DNA of 64,000 bases from Anoplopoma fimbria (Eukaryota > Chordata > Actinopteri > Perciformes > Anoplopomatidae): NCBI RefSeq assembly GCF_027596085.1, contig NC_072472.1, positions 16,493,971 to 16,557,970 of the forward strand, given 5' to 3'. Within the stretch, counting starts at the first letter, position 1, and each line of letters begins with the position of its first letter. This document shows positions 1 to 10,517 of the stretch, piece after piece. Under the pieces are notes generated by a model. It was given only the letters and a program-made list of their open reading frames with translations. It was not told the origin of the DNA and made no database searches. Position numbers and translations under genes: made by a program.

Positions 1-999
1 ACAACTTACCACAGTATACTAAAGTAGTGGTGGCGGCAATACATCTATTAATTTGTATGGCTGGTGCCTTTACCAAAATAAAGGCACCAGCCTCTTGGTG
101 GAAATGGTAATGCAGTTGTACCAGGGCCGTGGTTTGACAGGCCGTCCATAGGCCCATCATTGTACGCATGCACTCATAGCTCTTAATTGGTCCAATCAGC
201 TTCAAATGTGTTTGCACTGGCTTTCCAGAATAACATTGTTGGGGCTTTGAAGGTTCAGTGAGGAGCATTTAAATATGTTTGCATTATATACATTATAGGA
301 ATTGTGTCACCAAAAGTTACAGGCCGGCTCAGTGGATAAATCGCGCCACAGAGTCAGTCACCTCTCAGCCATCACTCTCTCAGTAAGTAAGAGATACAGT
401 TCAGTCAGATTTACGGGCTTCCAGAAAAAGCTTGTTTTCTTTCTGGCAGATTGTGTCTGATTAAAAAAGCCAGCTGCCGTTGCGTCTCTGCATACAGAGT
501 ATCCTCTGCCCTGTTCCCATTCAGTCAGCAGTACCAAATAAAATTGTATTTGATCTGTTTCCGCCCAAGCTTTTGGACCCGCTTACGTCATTGGGCCATC
601 GGGCTTGAACCAGGGTAAGCACATGCATTTAAATGTCGGCGGGAGAGGGGCGACAACAACAAAAGCTGTCATACTTGCAGTCATTATTTACCTATAGTGT
701 ACTTCACTTTGCCATTATTGTCTGAGAGATGAGGACAAAAATTGGACTACAAGGATTTTCCTTAGCAATACCCATGAAAACAAATGTATTCATTTCTAGA
801 ACAAATGAATAAAAAAAAAGAGACTGTAGCCTATGCCAACATTTTTGGGGTAGTGTATATGCTACAATAAAAAAAAAATGCATTTTGACGTTGATGACCA
901 TGGCAACGACAGAAGCTTCCAAGCATTCAGATCAGCCTAAGTTGCACACAAAGGTTGTTTTTATGTATACAAGTATGCTTATGCAGTACATTTCCAATC

Positions 1000-1001
<2 letters not shown>

Positions 1002-1071
<70 letters not shown>
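1002..1071. repeat. (GT)35 microsatellite
   Basis: About 70 bases of uninterrupted GT dinucleotide, typical of fish genomes. It makes a spurious Val/Cys open frame on the + strand. Alternating purine-pyrimidine DNA of this length can adopt Z-DNA and is expected to vary in length between individuals. Confidence 0.98.
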
Positions 1072-1072
<1 letters not shown>

Positions 1073-2439
1073 ATATTCAGGTGAGAAGGCAATTTTGGCC
1101 AATTCAACATCTGCCGCTGTGATTTAAGTCCATATCACAATTGTTTGTTCATTAAACCCCTGTGATAGTGTAGTTTGAAACCTTTATCCCATTTCTACAC
1201 AAAACGCAATGTGGAAAATGTCCTCTTTAAAACGAACACAAACAGCTCATGTCTGACAGCCTCAAAATGGCTTTGGCCCCCTAATAAATCCAACACAATG
1301 GCTTTCCTGTGAATGATTCCTGTCCTTCTCCTAAACATCCTCCGGGCACTAATCATCCCTCATACCCTCCACTGTTTCCTCCTGCCGTCTTTGTCGCTGC
1401 TCACGCCTCCGTCACACAAAGCGCAGTGTAGCGGTCACTAACGAGACGAGGAAGCTGACATGCGCCTCGCTTTTTTCATGTATTGGTAAACATCCTCAGG
1501 GTCTAAGGATATATTCACTGCATGGCATACATCTTATACTAGGCCTACATTTGAACTGATTCTCATACCATATAGATCTGAAATAAATAGGCCTACACTG
1601 ATGAGTGCATCCACACTTACAGAAAAACTAATAATTACACAGCACAAATAAATGATGAAAAGTATTATAGACTGCATTACAATTTTAAAACTCTCAGAAA
1701 CACACTTGAGAAAATACTGTAACCAATCACCCAAACAGTGCCAGAACTGACATTCAACAAAATCAATAATCATAAATAAATGGGACAGGAAGCCATCCAG
1801 TGCGGAGTTGATAATAAAACTTGATTTCCCCTATAAATGGTCAGTAACATAAAATTATGAAATACAAGCAAATATACAGCTCTAATAAGACACCAGCTGC
1901 TGCTTTTTTTTTTACTTTTATGAATCATATTTTGCAGTAAATACAAGCCAGAAGGACATTTGAGCATTGGCCGTGCACATACAGTATGCATTCGACACAC
2001 AGTAACAGCTTTGCATCACAGCAGTGTCATATATTTAGATGAAAAGATTTGTCTTGTCGAGGGATGCAATAACTCTGCAATGGATTGCATAAAAAACAAG
2101 GAAGCTAAAACATATCTTCTCCTCATTAGTTAATGTTGAAAAGATTTTGACTTAATCTTTTTGAATTGCCGCACAGACGACCACTTAAATTACAAAGAAA
2201 GTTGAAGGAGAACTCCACTGGTTTTTCACATTAAAGTTGGTTTACATGTGAATGCTACATGTAAAAAAGTTGTATAGAGCATTTTGTGGTGCTGGAGTTG
2301 GTTCAAGTGATACCAGTTAAGTCAGTGTTGGCAGGGGCTGAAGACTACACATTTGAATAGCAAAACAATCTGGGGGTGTAGAGTTAGAAAGAGGTGACCT
2401 TACCAGACCTCTGTAGCCTTCTCCAAACCCAGGTGACAT

Positions 2440-2605
2440 TGGGCAAAAGCAGGGTGCATCCTGGACAGGTCCACAGACTATTTCAGGGCTGACATATAAA
2501 GACAGACAACCATTTATGCTCACATCCAAACCTACGGGCAATTTAAAGTATTCAATTAACCTAAGTTGCATGTCTTTGGACTGTGGGAGGAGGCCAGAGA
2601 GCAAT
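2440..2605. repeat. Dispersed teleost repeat fragment
   Basis: The stretch around 'acctacgggcaatttaaag' followed by 'catgtctttggactgtggga' matches, from memory, a repeat found in many copies across fish and other vertebrate genomes. Only a fragment is present. The family name is not certain from sequence alone. Confidence 0.5.
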
Positions 2606-2999
2606 TAGGCCTGATTTGTGCCAGCCATGCACCCTCTGTTTTTCACACATAGGCTACTGAGTATTTAACATGTTCAATTTGAAAATCATTCAAAAATTAA
2701 ATGGTTCTTAGTATTAATCTTAGCACAGTAAATCAACTGGCTGCGGGCTTCCACTGTTAATTGATATTCTGCCGAGTGACTTTGCCATCACAAACAAAGG
2801 AGGTATCAGCCACACTTTTTTCTTTCAATAACTAATTCTACAGTTAGAGCTGAAACTTTATATTAATGGGATGAACAGAAAGTGAAAAAAACACACATTT
2901 ACACGCTGTTTACACTGTTAAGCTGTGTCATCATAGACTGAATAAGAAGATTGCATGTTGTTACCACTTCCGGCCGCTGGGTGGCAAGAGAGTCTGCTT

Positions 3000-3063
3000 T
3001 GTAATGTGTCGCTACTCACGGAGAAGAAGAAATGTTTACTTCCTGTAGCTAACTAAAATGAGG
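3000..3063 (+). other. Probable 5' non-coding exon of the NLR gene
   Basis: A strong donor (AGG|GTAAGT) ends this stretch at 3063. The next acceptor, before the NLR coding start, is at 3969/3970 (aacgcag|gtacag). Two short upstream open frames begin here. One is seven codons including its stop, at 3032-3052. The other starts at 3058, crosses the splice and stops a few codons into the next exon. Neither continues into the NLR frame, so this is read as leader. The 5' boundary is a guess. Confidence 0.45.
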
Positions 3064-4068
3064 GTAAGTTAAAGTCGTTTTTTGGCATAAACCAGAAAGA
3101 AGCTATAGTGTATTTATGTTAATACCTTTGCGTTTATTTCTTACATTATGTCTAATTTGAAAATAATGTTATAATTTTGCGTAAAAAAAACACTTGCCTT
3201 ATTCCTGTGTTGAGCCCTCCCGGTGCGCCAGTCTGTCGCTGGTCTGAATTATATTTAATAATTCCCAAGTTCATTATTAACGTTTGCCTTAAATCATAAA
3301 CGCATAATAAATCCCGTTGACTTTATTTGCGCTAAAGTCTGACACTGACAGATCACATGCGGGGAAGTCAAGTCGGAAGACTGAAGTTGTAACATTTAAC
3401 CATTAACAAAGGTCAAACTAGGCCATTTATGCTGTCTTAAGCAAGCTGCTGCCATTGATTCTGTTAACAGGATCTATCAGGCGGACTGAACGATATACAG
3501 CCTTTATTTATAACATGTTAATATATGAGGAATATGATGAAGGTAGACGTACTTCATCTCCATAGCGAGCCAGAGACTTACAACCGTATGACTTTTTATT
3601 TTAGCTTCCCAACACAGTCCCTTAAGATTAAACATGAGGAAGTAAAATGACTGTAACGTTAACATAGAGGGAATAAATCCATGTTGAACGCTACGTATGT
3701 CCTTCATACCTAAAGCTAGGTTATTACAATAGTTACTAACCTGTGTGTAACATTTGAACATTTGAATTAAATTTATTTTAATGGTCATATCTCTTACCTT
3801 GAATGTAGTTTTCTTTTTTACCAGTTAATGCAGTATTATAATGTGGTGCAGAAACAGACTGAAAAAGCGTCTAACAGTAGAAAACCTGAAAATCTGGTTT
3901 GGTGTTATTTTACACTCTGATAGAGAATCTGAGAACTGATATATTGTATTTCCCCATGTTCTAACGCAGGTACAGACTTGGTTACTTCCTTGAGACCATC
4001 CCTGGAAAACAAAAAGGGGTCGCTGCATGTGCTCGTCGTGATAGTTGTTTGCCGAACCTTTCAATGAC

Positions 4069-7000
4069 ATGATGGACGACAGTGAATTGGAGGTGATGGC
4101 CACGCCGCCAGGTAGCTCTTCCCCCGGGGACGCGGTGTCTGAGAGAGGAGAGATTGTGTCTAATGAAGATGAGGATCTCTACTACATCCCTGAGAGAAGA
4201 CTTTCTCTGGACCTGGGGCCGAGTGCAATGGATACCAGCCAGTGGTAGGGAGATTTTTTAAGGGCCTAAGAGCCCTCATTCTCACTGTAGGGTAGTTATT
4301 CTTGGTTGTATTTTTAATAAAGAGTAGCAAACAACTACCCATATGCTATGATTTTCTTTCTGCAAATGATGGTAGAGTATGAAGTCAACAAATATTACTT
4401 GCACCTTATGTGTAACAACAAGGGTGTCAGCAGTTAAGTAAAGGGGTAATAGGATGCAATATATATGAATTTAATGTTATTAATGTAAAACAATAAATCC
4501 CCCTTTTCCATTTCAGTTTGATGCTGTTTCTTTTTCCTTTGGATTTAAGAACAAACATGAACAACAATATAAAACAAGAAAATAGAAGCTAGTTTTAGTA
4601 ACATATCTTTTACAGCAGTCTTTGTACTAGGTTTAAGGGGGTGATCTGTACCTGTCTGTATCTGTTGCTGAATGTTGATAGTTCCCTCACCAATTATCAC
4701 AGAAAGATAAGATGCGTCATTAATAAAGCCTAAGTGTTGACATCACCACAAAACCCACAAAGGATACATATTCAGAGTCTTAGCAGAATCAATACAAAGC
4801 CAAGGAAATGGAAATGAAAATGATTATAAGTCCATGCAGCTGAACAAGTATGTGTTCTCAATTGAAATACCCTAGATAGACTTTGATGGCCTTGGTGCTG
4901 CTTGAGAAAAGGAACTAAATTTGAAATAGGTTGCTTATCTGTCATGTACTATGGAAGCATGTGATTGCTTTTAACAAACTGTCATTCTGCCATGCGTCTC
5001 TCTTTTTTTAGGCATTTTGTGGACCAGGCCATTGCTCCAGCTCTGAGCTACAGATCAATGACAAGTGAGGACAACTCAATCATGACTGACGTAGATGGAT
5101 CCCCCACAAGGTAAAAACAAGACAAAGTATTCAAAGCTTAAATCAGTCTATAAATTAATCTGTGTTTGTAGTACGTTCCTTTCAATAAACTGCAGCTTGT
5201 TTTTACTTTCACTGTAAGGTTGGAAACGGCTATTACATTTTGTAGTTAAATTGAATACAGTTAAAGCCCCCTTGTCATCCTTCTTGGTTTTAGGGTTGAG
5301 CTGAACAAAGCAGATTCATACTCTAGCTGCTACTCATTGGACAGTGACGATTGTGAAAAGATAATCCCCAAGTAAGAAAATAAACCCATTTCATGGCACT
5401 TTCACATGTTAATGTGTTGGATTACATATGGAACTGACAGTAAAACGTGTTTGAATCTCTCCTCGGCACACCAGGCTTAAATGCAAAGATGATAGCGTCT
5501 CAGTGCTTACTGACACACCTGAATTAACCCAAGACCCCAATGAGATGAGGCATCCTTCCCTCACGGTGGCGTTCACTTTCAAGGTTTGTTTGCTTTTCCC
5601 TTTTGTTTTAAAGAAATGATATAGAAAAAATATCCTTTTGTTGAAAACGGCAGCATTAAATTGAATCCTTTCTTTGGAATCAGGCTATTTCTAAAACCCT
5701 TGGAAAGCTGTCCGAGAGCGACATCAAGACATTCAAGATGATGCTGTGGAAGCGTTACCCACAGTCATTCAACACTTCTCCCCAAGGCATGGACATGGTC
5801 GACCTTGTGGACCGCTTGCTCGAGTGTTTCGACCTGGTGGTATCTTTGCAGATCACCAAAACCCTTCTTGAGGAAATTGGGCAAAAGAAGATGATTGATT
5901 ATCTCCAGACTTTGTGTATCAGAAGTAAGTAGGCTCCTGTGTGTCTGAATGTCTTATTACTGATAATTTAATCTCATCAAAAGAGATCGATATATTTACA
6001 CAAGGCAAAGTAGATAAGAGTCAAAGTGCAATTTGATTTAAAGGCTGCCAAGTTGACTATCAGTTTGGAAGAAAAGAGAGAATCCTACATATTAAGGTGC
6101 ACATTTTTCCTTTGTTTTCAGATGAAGTACGTCATGATTTGAGCGAGACTCTGAAGAGGAAATACGGCAAAGTATGTGATGATCCCTCCGTGCAGGAAGA
6201 AACTAGACCCTTTGAGGACGTCTTCACCGACCTCCACATAACCTCAACATGTGATAATGGCCCAAATATTGAACATGAGGTCATGAACATAGAAAAGCTG
6301 GACAGCAACCGGGAAGCAGCTAAACTGCTTTCTACCAAGGACATTTTAAGCGATGAAAGGCTGGAGCACTCAAACTATAAATTGATTCTGATCACAGGAG
6401 TGGCAGGGTCAGGGAAGTCTATGGCAGTCAGAAGGTTAATCTTCGATTGGATCGAAGAGAGGTCCCACCAACACGTGTCCTTCTTGTTTCCTTTGCCCTT
6501 CAGAGAACTCAAACAGTTTGAGAACTCTAAGGTCTCCGTGTTGGAAATAATACATACACTTTACCCAGAAACCAAGAAACTGAGGGAGGAGGATTATAGA
6601 TGCGATGACTGCAAAATAATGTTTATCTTTGACGGTCTGGATGAGTACAACGGGACTTTCGACTTTCACAACACTTCACTTCTCGGTGACCTCAAGGATT
6701 CCACCTCCCTGAACATCATCGTGACAAACCTCCTCAGAGACCGGCTGCTCTACCGCGGCCTGTTCCTGATCTTTTCTCGGTCGCCACTGAAGCGCTGCAT
6801 TCCCTGGGATACGCACTATGACGAGATAGATGTGCAAGGTTTCCATGACCCTCAAAAGGACGAGTACTTTAAGAAGAGATTTAAGGACCAAGATCAAGCG
6901 GCTCGAGTTATTGCGTACATCAACTCCTCCAAAACCCTCCGCATCATGTGCCACCTGCCCTTGTTTTGCTCACTGGTGGCCGATGAGTTCCAGCAGTTTT

Positions 7001-7695
7001 TTAAGGAGCCGATGACGCGGGCAGAGCCGCCCAGGAGCATCACCTACATGTACACAAAGCTGATGCTTTCACTCATCCGGCAGCATCGCATATTTAGAGC
7101 TCCGCATCGTAGCTCAGACAAAGAGAGGGACTTCCTCATGAAACTTGGAAAGCTGGCTTTCAACATGCTGGAACAAGGCCAGTTCAAGATCACAAAGTCC
7201 GACTGGAAAGAGGTTGGAATCAAGGGCGAGGAGGCGGTGATTAACAGCGGCCTATGCACACAATACATCACAAAGCCGTTTGTCTTGCATCAGGAGAAAG
7301 TCATCAGCTTTATCCACCCTACCATGCAAGAGTACCTGGCTGCCCTTTATGTGTTTCTCTCCTTCACAAACCAGGGGAAGAACATTTTTGATCATCAGCT
7401 GAAGGACAAGTTCAAGGGGATGTTCAAGGGGCACAAGGCCATGGAGCTGTACAAGAGCGCTGTGGACAGTAGCCTGCGGTGGGCCGACGGCAAACTGGAC
7501 ATTTTCCTACGCTTCCTGCTTGGAATGGCTCTTAAGACCAACCTGGAACTCCTCCAACCATTTTGCACATCTCCGGTAAAGTGGCCAACACTAATCGAAG
7601 ATGCTACTGCCTTCATAAGGAAGAGGATCACAGAAAATCTGTATCCCGGCAGGAATAGCAACCTGCAGCGCTGCCTAGAAGAGCTGAGTGCGTGA
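4069..7695 (+). CDS. NLR-family receptor: PYD-FISNA-NACHT, no LRR
   Basis: Coding exons 4069-4244, 5012-5110, 5294-5371, 5475-5583, 5684-5924 and 6122-7695 join in frame to 758 codons plus stop. Residues 1-154 are acidic, Ser-rich and probably disordered, built from short exons. Exon 5 (about 155-235) is a pyrin (PYD) death-fold domain. The large last exon carries a FISNA-like segment (about 240-300) and then NACHT, with Walker A GVAGSGKS at 327-334 and Walker B IMFIFDGLDEY at 400-410. A winged-helix/HD2-like part includes FIHPTMQEYLAALYV near 631. The protein stops without leucine-rich repeats or a B30.2 domain, although teleost NLR-C and NLRP proteins usually have LRRs. PYD-NACHT without LRR is the architecture of mammalian NLRP10; orthology is not shown. 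Start chosen: first in-frame ATG after the acceptor at 3969, with a second ATG directly following. Expected role is a cytosolic sensor or adaptor in inflammasome-type signalling, inferred from domains. Confidence 0.88.
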
Positions 7696-8722
7696 GCCTG
7701 AGACACAGCATCCAGCTGAGCTGACTCTTATAATAACTGATCAATGTGTAAAGTTAATTTTGATACAAAATAACTGTCAAGGCTTCCACTGAATTCCAGT
7801 TGGATGACATGTGCCTGACGGGGAAACACATTTCTCTCCTATTCAAACAACATTTACACTAATGGAGCTAATAACTTCTGAAGTTACACTGGTGTACCAA
7901 AGATGTGGAGACATAATATTTCAAGGAAATTGTACTTTAGTGTGTGTTAATTAAAAAGCTTAAAGATAATAAGGGGCCTTATTTTGGGAGTTCATTTTTT
8001 ATTTTTTTTTTGGTGGGTATTTTCAATATTTGCTTGTCTGCCAGCTTTTGCTTGACATGACTATTGTTTATTTGACATTAATGTTTTGGTTTAGCTGTTA
8101 CTCCTACATTGATTAAAGGTGTCTTTACTCTAATTCCTCTCATCACTAAAAGTACTGGTTGGTGATAACCATTGGAAAACAAGTTATAATAAGTAGTGCA
8201 ATTAACAATAAATCTGAAGGGAAACAACCACAGGATTCCAACATACTTTGTCTCATTATGGAGTATATTTTTACATGTTTCAACAGTATACACATTTATG
8301 ATGGCAGACATGCACAAATATAGCAAATGGCCTAGCAATTCAATGTTACAATGTTCTATATATATTATACAGTCAGTAGCATTGTGTGGTAGAGGCCTCT
8401 GGACTTTGTTTCCTTTGATAAGGAGGACTATCCTCAAAATGCTGCGTCAAATTTATATTAGGAGAAAGTAACGATAGTAACGAGTGCACACCAATCAACA
8501 GTCAAACTGTAAGTGAGCCAGAGTTAGCCAGAGAGGCTAGTTTTCATCTGCTGTCCCCGGCCAGATGTTTGAAGGCAGCCTAAAATTACAAAATTTCAAA
8601 TGCATCTAAAGTTTTTTACATTTCTTCATCCAACTTTTCTTTGGCATAGGTCTCTAGTTCATCTAACAGTATAACAGAATAGTAAATTCACAGATACATT
8701 TGACTCTCAAGTTAAACGTGGC
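7696..8722. other. Intergenic region between convergent NLR and il18bp
   Basis: This holds the 3' untranslated regions of two convergent genes. Candidate poly(A) signals for the NLR (+) are attaaa near 7950 and aataaa near 8206. For il18bp (-), the reverse complement tttatt occurs near 8068. No further exon is recognised; small open frames near 8080-8470 have no motif. Confidence 0.5.
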
Positions 8723-9616
8723 TCAGAGCTTTTGGCTTTTTACTCTAGAGACATTATGTGTTTTTGTCCTTCTTCCTCTTGCTGTTAACGTTATGTTCTT
8801 ATGGGCCATTCCGGCGGCATTCGTCACAACGCAGGTGAAGGTGGACTTGAGGTCCTCTGACGTGACGTTCTTCAACATCAAACTCTTCTGTAGGATCGCA
8901 CCATTCTCAAAAGTTGATCTAAAACAAACACAGTCATTACAGCTCAGTCTCAGGTTGGTTTCAGGATGTTATATCAATCAATTTGTATTGATAATTACAC
9001 TTAAATGGCTAAAACTGTATGCTCTGTTTGGAGGATTTCTATAAAAGTAAAAACTCATAATACTCACTCCTCTGATTCTACTATTCTGCCACTGCTGAGC
9101 AGGTCTTCAGGGAAAGAGCCATTGACGAGCCAGTAGATGAGCGTCACATCTTTAGAGTTTGCAAGCGCTTCACAGTAAAGAAACAGATGCTCACCTGTAA
9201 GTCAGAATACATCCAGACCCATCAGACACAAATTTCACAACACCCATCACAAATGAATACCCAACAACAAAGATTCTGTAAGCTGTAAATAACAAACACT
9301 TGGTCATGTGCACATCTGTTACCTGGATGAGCTTTTACTTTGACGTGGCCTGACCCAATGATCTTTGGAGATTCAACCTGAGAAACTGAAGAGCAAAGTT
9401 AGATAAGTACAAAAACATGTTTACATAAAAAATGAATTGCTGTCACCCACAAAATATACTGTACCTGGAACTCCATCTGCAAACAGCACACACAGATATC
9501 CCAAAGCTGATGCAGAGATACAACATGTTCACAACTAGTGCCACAATACAGTGAAATGACTGATGTTGGTAATATTAAGTATTGTTATTACCTCTGACAA
9601 CGGATGACAGCTTCAT
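8723..9616 (-). CDS. il18bp: Interleukin-18-binding protein
   Basis: Five exons, in coding order 9592-9616, 9465-9506, 9323-9385, 9068-9194 and 8723-8918, join in frame to 150 codons plus stop. The N-terminus (MKLSSVVRALGYLCVLFA) is a plausible secretion signal. The rest is one Ig-like domain: a Cys in LFLYCEA, the hallmark IYWLVNGSF, and the partner Cys in STFTCVV near the end. The human protein has ILYWLGNGSF and NFSCVL at the equivalent places. At least four N-glycosylation sequons (NGS, NVT, NIT, NVS) support secretion. The family binds mature IL-18 and blocks its receptor. The gene next to it, rnf121, is also its neighbour in human, which supports orthology. At 150 residues it is shorter than human IL18BP, mainly outside the Ig domain. 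The start is the only ATG giving a signal peptide in frame. Confidence 0.9.
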
Positions 9617-9662
9617 ATCGACTCCTCCAGTGAGAGCTCTCTGCTGTACACTGCTGTTTATA

Positions 9663-9676
9663 CCACTATATATACA
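9663..9676 (-). promoter_or_regulatory. il18bp: Putative TATA element of il18bp
   Basis: On the minus strand, TATATATAG followed by TGGTATAAACAG lies about 50 bases upstream of the il18bp start codon. This fits a TATA box with a very short leader. The same segment is duplicated in inverse orientation at 12153-12176. Confidence 0.35.
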
Positions 9677-9895
9677 CAAACATAATTAACTTCCCCTACA
9701 CCCACTCAATCTCGATGTGTGGGGTTTCCTCAAAACTGGTCCACCCAAGTTTTTGCCTGTTTGTTGACACACATTGGTTACTTAAATCAAACATGCATTC
9801 TTGTGATTCAAATGGTTTACCTATATCAATCTATACATCTATCTTTAAATCTATATCCATCTATATCCATCTATAGCTTTCTATCTATCTATCTA

Positions 9896-10191
9896 GCGGG
9901 TAAAATAAGTATTGAACACGTCACCATTATTCTCAGTAAATATATTTCTAAAGGTACAATTGACATGACATTTTTACCAGATGTCGGTAACAACCCAAGT
10001 AATCCATACATACAAAGAAAACAAAACAAATAAATTCAGAAATTAAGTTATGTGTAATAAAATGGAATGACACAGGGAAAAAGTATTGAACACATGAAGA
10101 AAGGGAGGTGCAAATGTCACGTCAATAGTACCTTTAGAAATATATTTACTGAGAATAATGGTGACGTGTTCAATACTTATTTTACCCGCTG
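9896..10191. mobile_element. Tc1/mariner-type MITE (complete copy)
   Basis: A 296-base non-autonomous element with terminal inverted repeats of about 75 bases. The left end starts gcgggtaaaataagtattga and the right end is its complement, ending tacccgctg before TA. Flanking TA fits Tc1/mariner insertion. There is no coding capacity. It sits at the centre of the larger inverted duplication. Confidence 0.85.
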
Positions 10192-10285
10192 TATAGCTAG
10201 ATGGATAGATAGATAGATAGATAGAGATATATAGAAAGCTATAGATATATATAGATTTAAAGATAGATGTATAGATTGATATACT

Positions 10286-10345
10286 TCCTGTAAGTCGCTT
10301 TGGATAAAAGCGTCTGCTAAATGACTGTAATGTAATGTAATGTAA
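10286..10345. repeat. Retroposon 3'-tail-like insert with TGTAA repeats
   Basis: The segment beginning 'taagtcgctttggataaaag' and ending in repeated tgtaa units is the common 3' end of a teleost LINE/SINE family, recognised from memory. It is present only in the right arm of the inverted duplication, so it inserted after the duplication or was lost from the left arm. Confidence 0.6.
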
Positions 10346-10517
10346 TATAGGTAAACCATTTGAATCACAAGAATGAGAGCTGTAAATTAGTCAGCATGTT
10401 TGATTTAAGTAACCAATGTGTGTCAACAAACTGGCAAAAACTTGTGGACCAGTTTTGAGGAAACCCCATGCATTGAGATTGAGTGGGTGTAGGGGAAGTT
10501 AATTATGTGTGTGTATA

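Larger units (their letters stand above)
1..2999. other. Gene-free upstream region
   Basis: I see no exon with recognisable protein similarity on either strand. It contains a long GT microsatellite, a stretch near 340-620 with LTR-like or non-coding-exon-like character, and a repeat fragment near 2440-2605. Open frames here are short, AT-rich or made of microsatellite, with no conserved motif. Confidence 0.6.

Noticed and set aside
885..1127. 80-codon open frame with long Cys-Val run
   Set aside because: It is a translation of the GT microsatellite and has no start context or homology.
8078..8471. Overlapping frames on both strands between the NLR and il18bp
   Set aside because: AT-rich 3' UTR sequence with no conserved residues.
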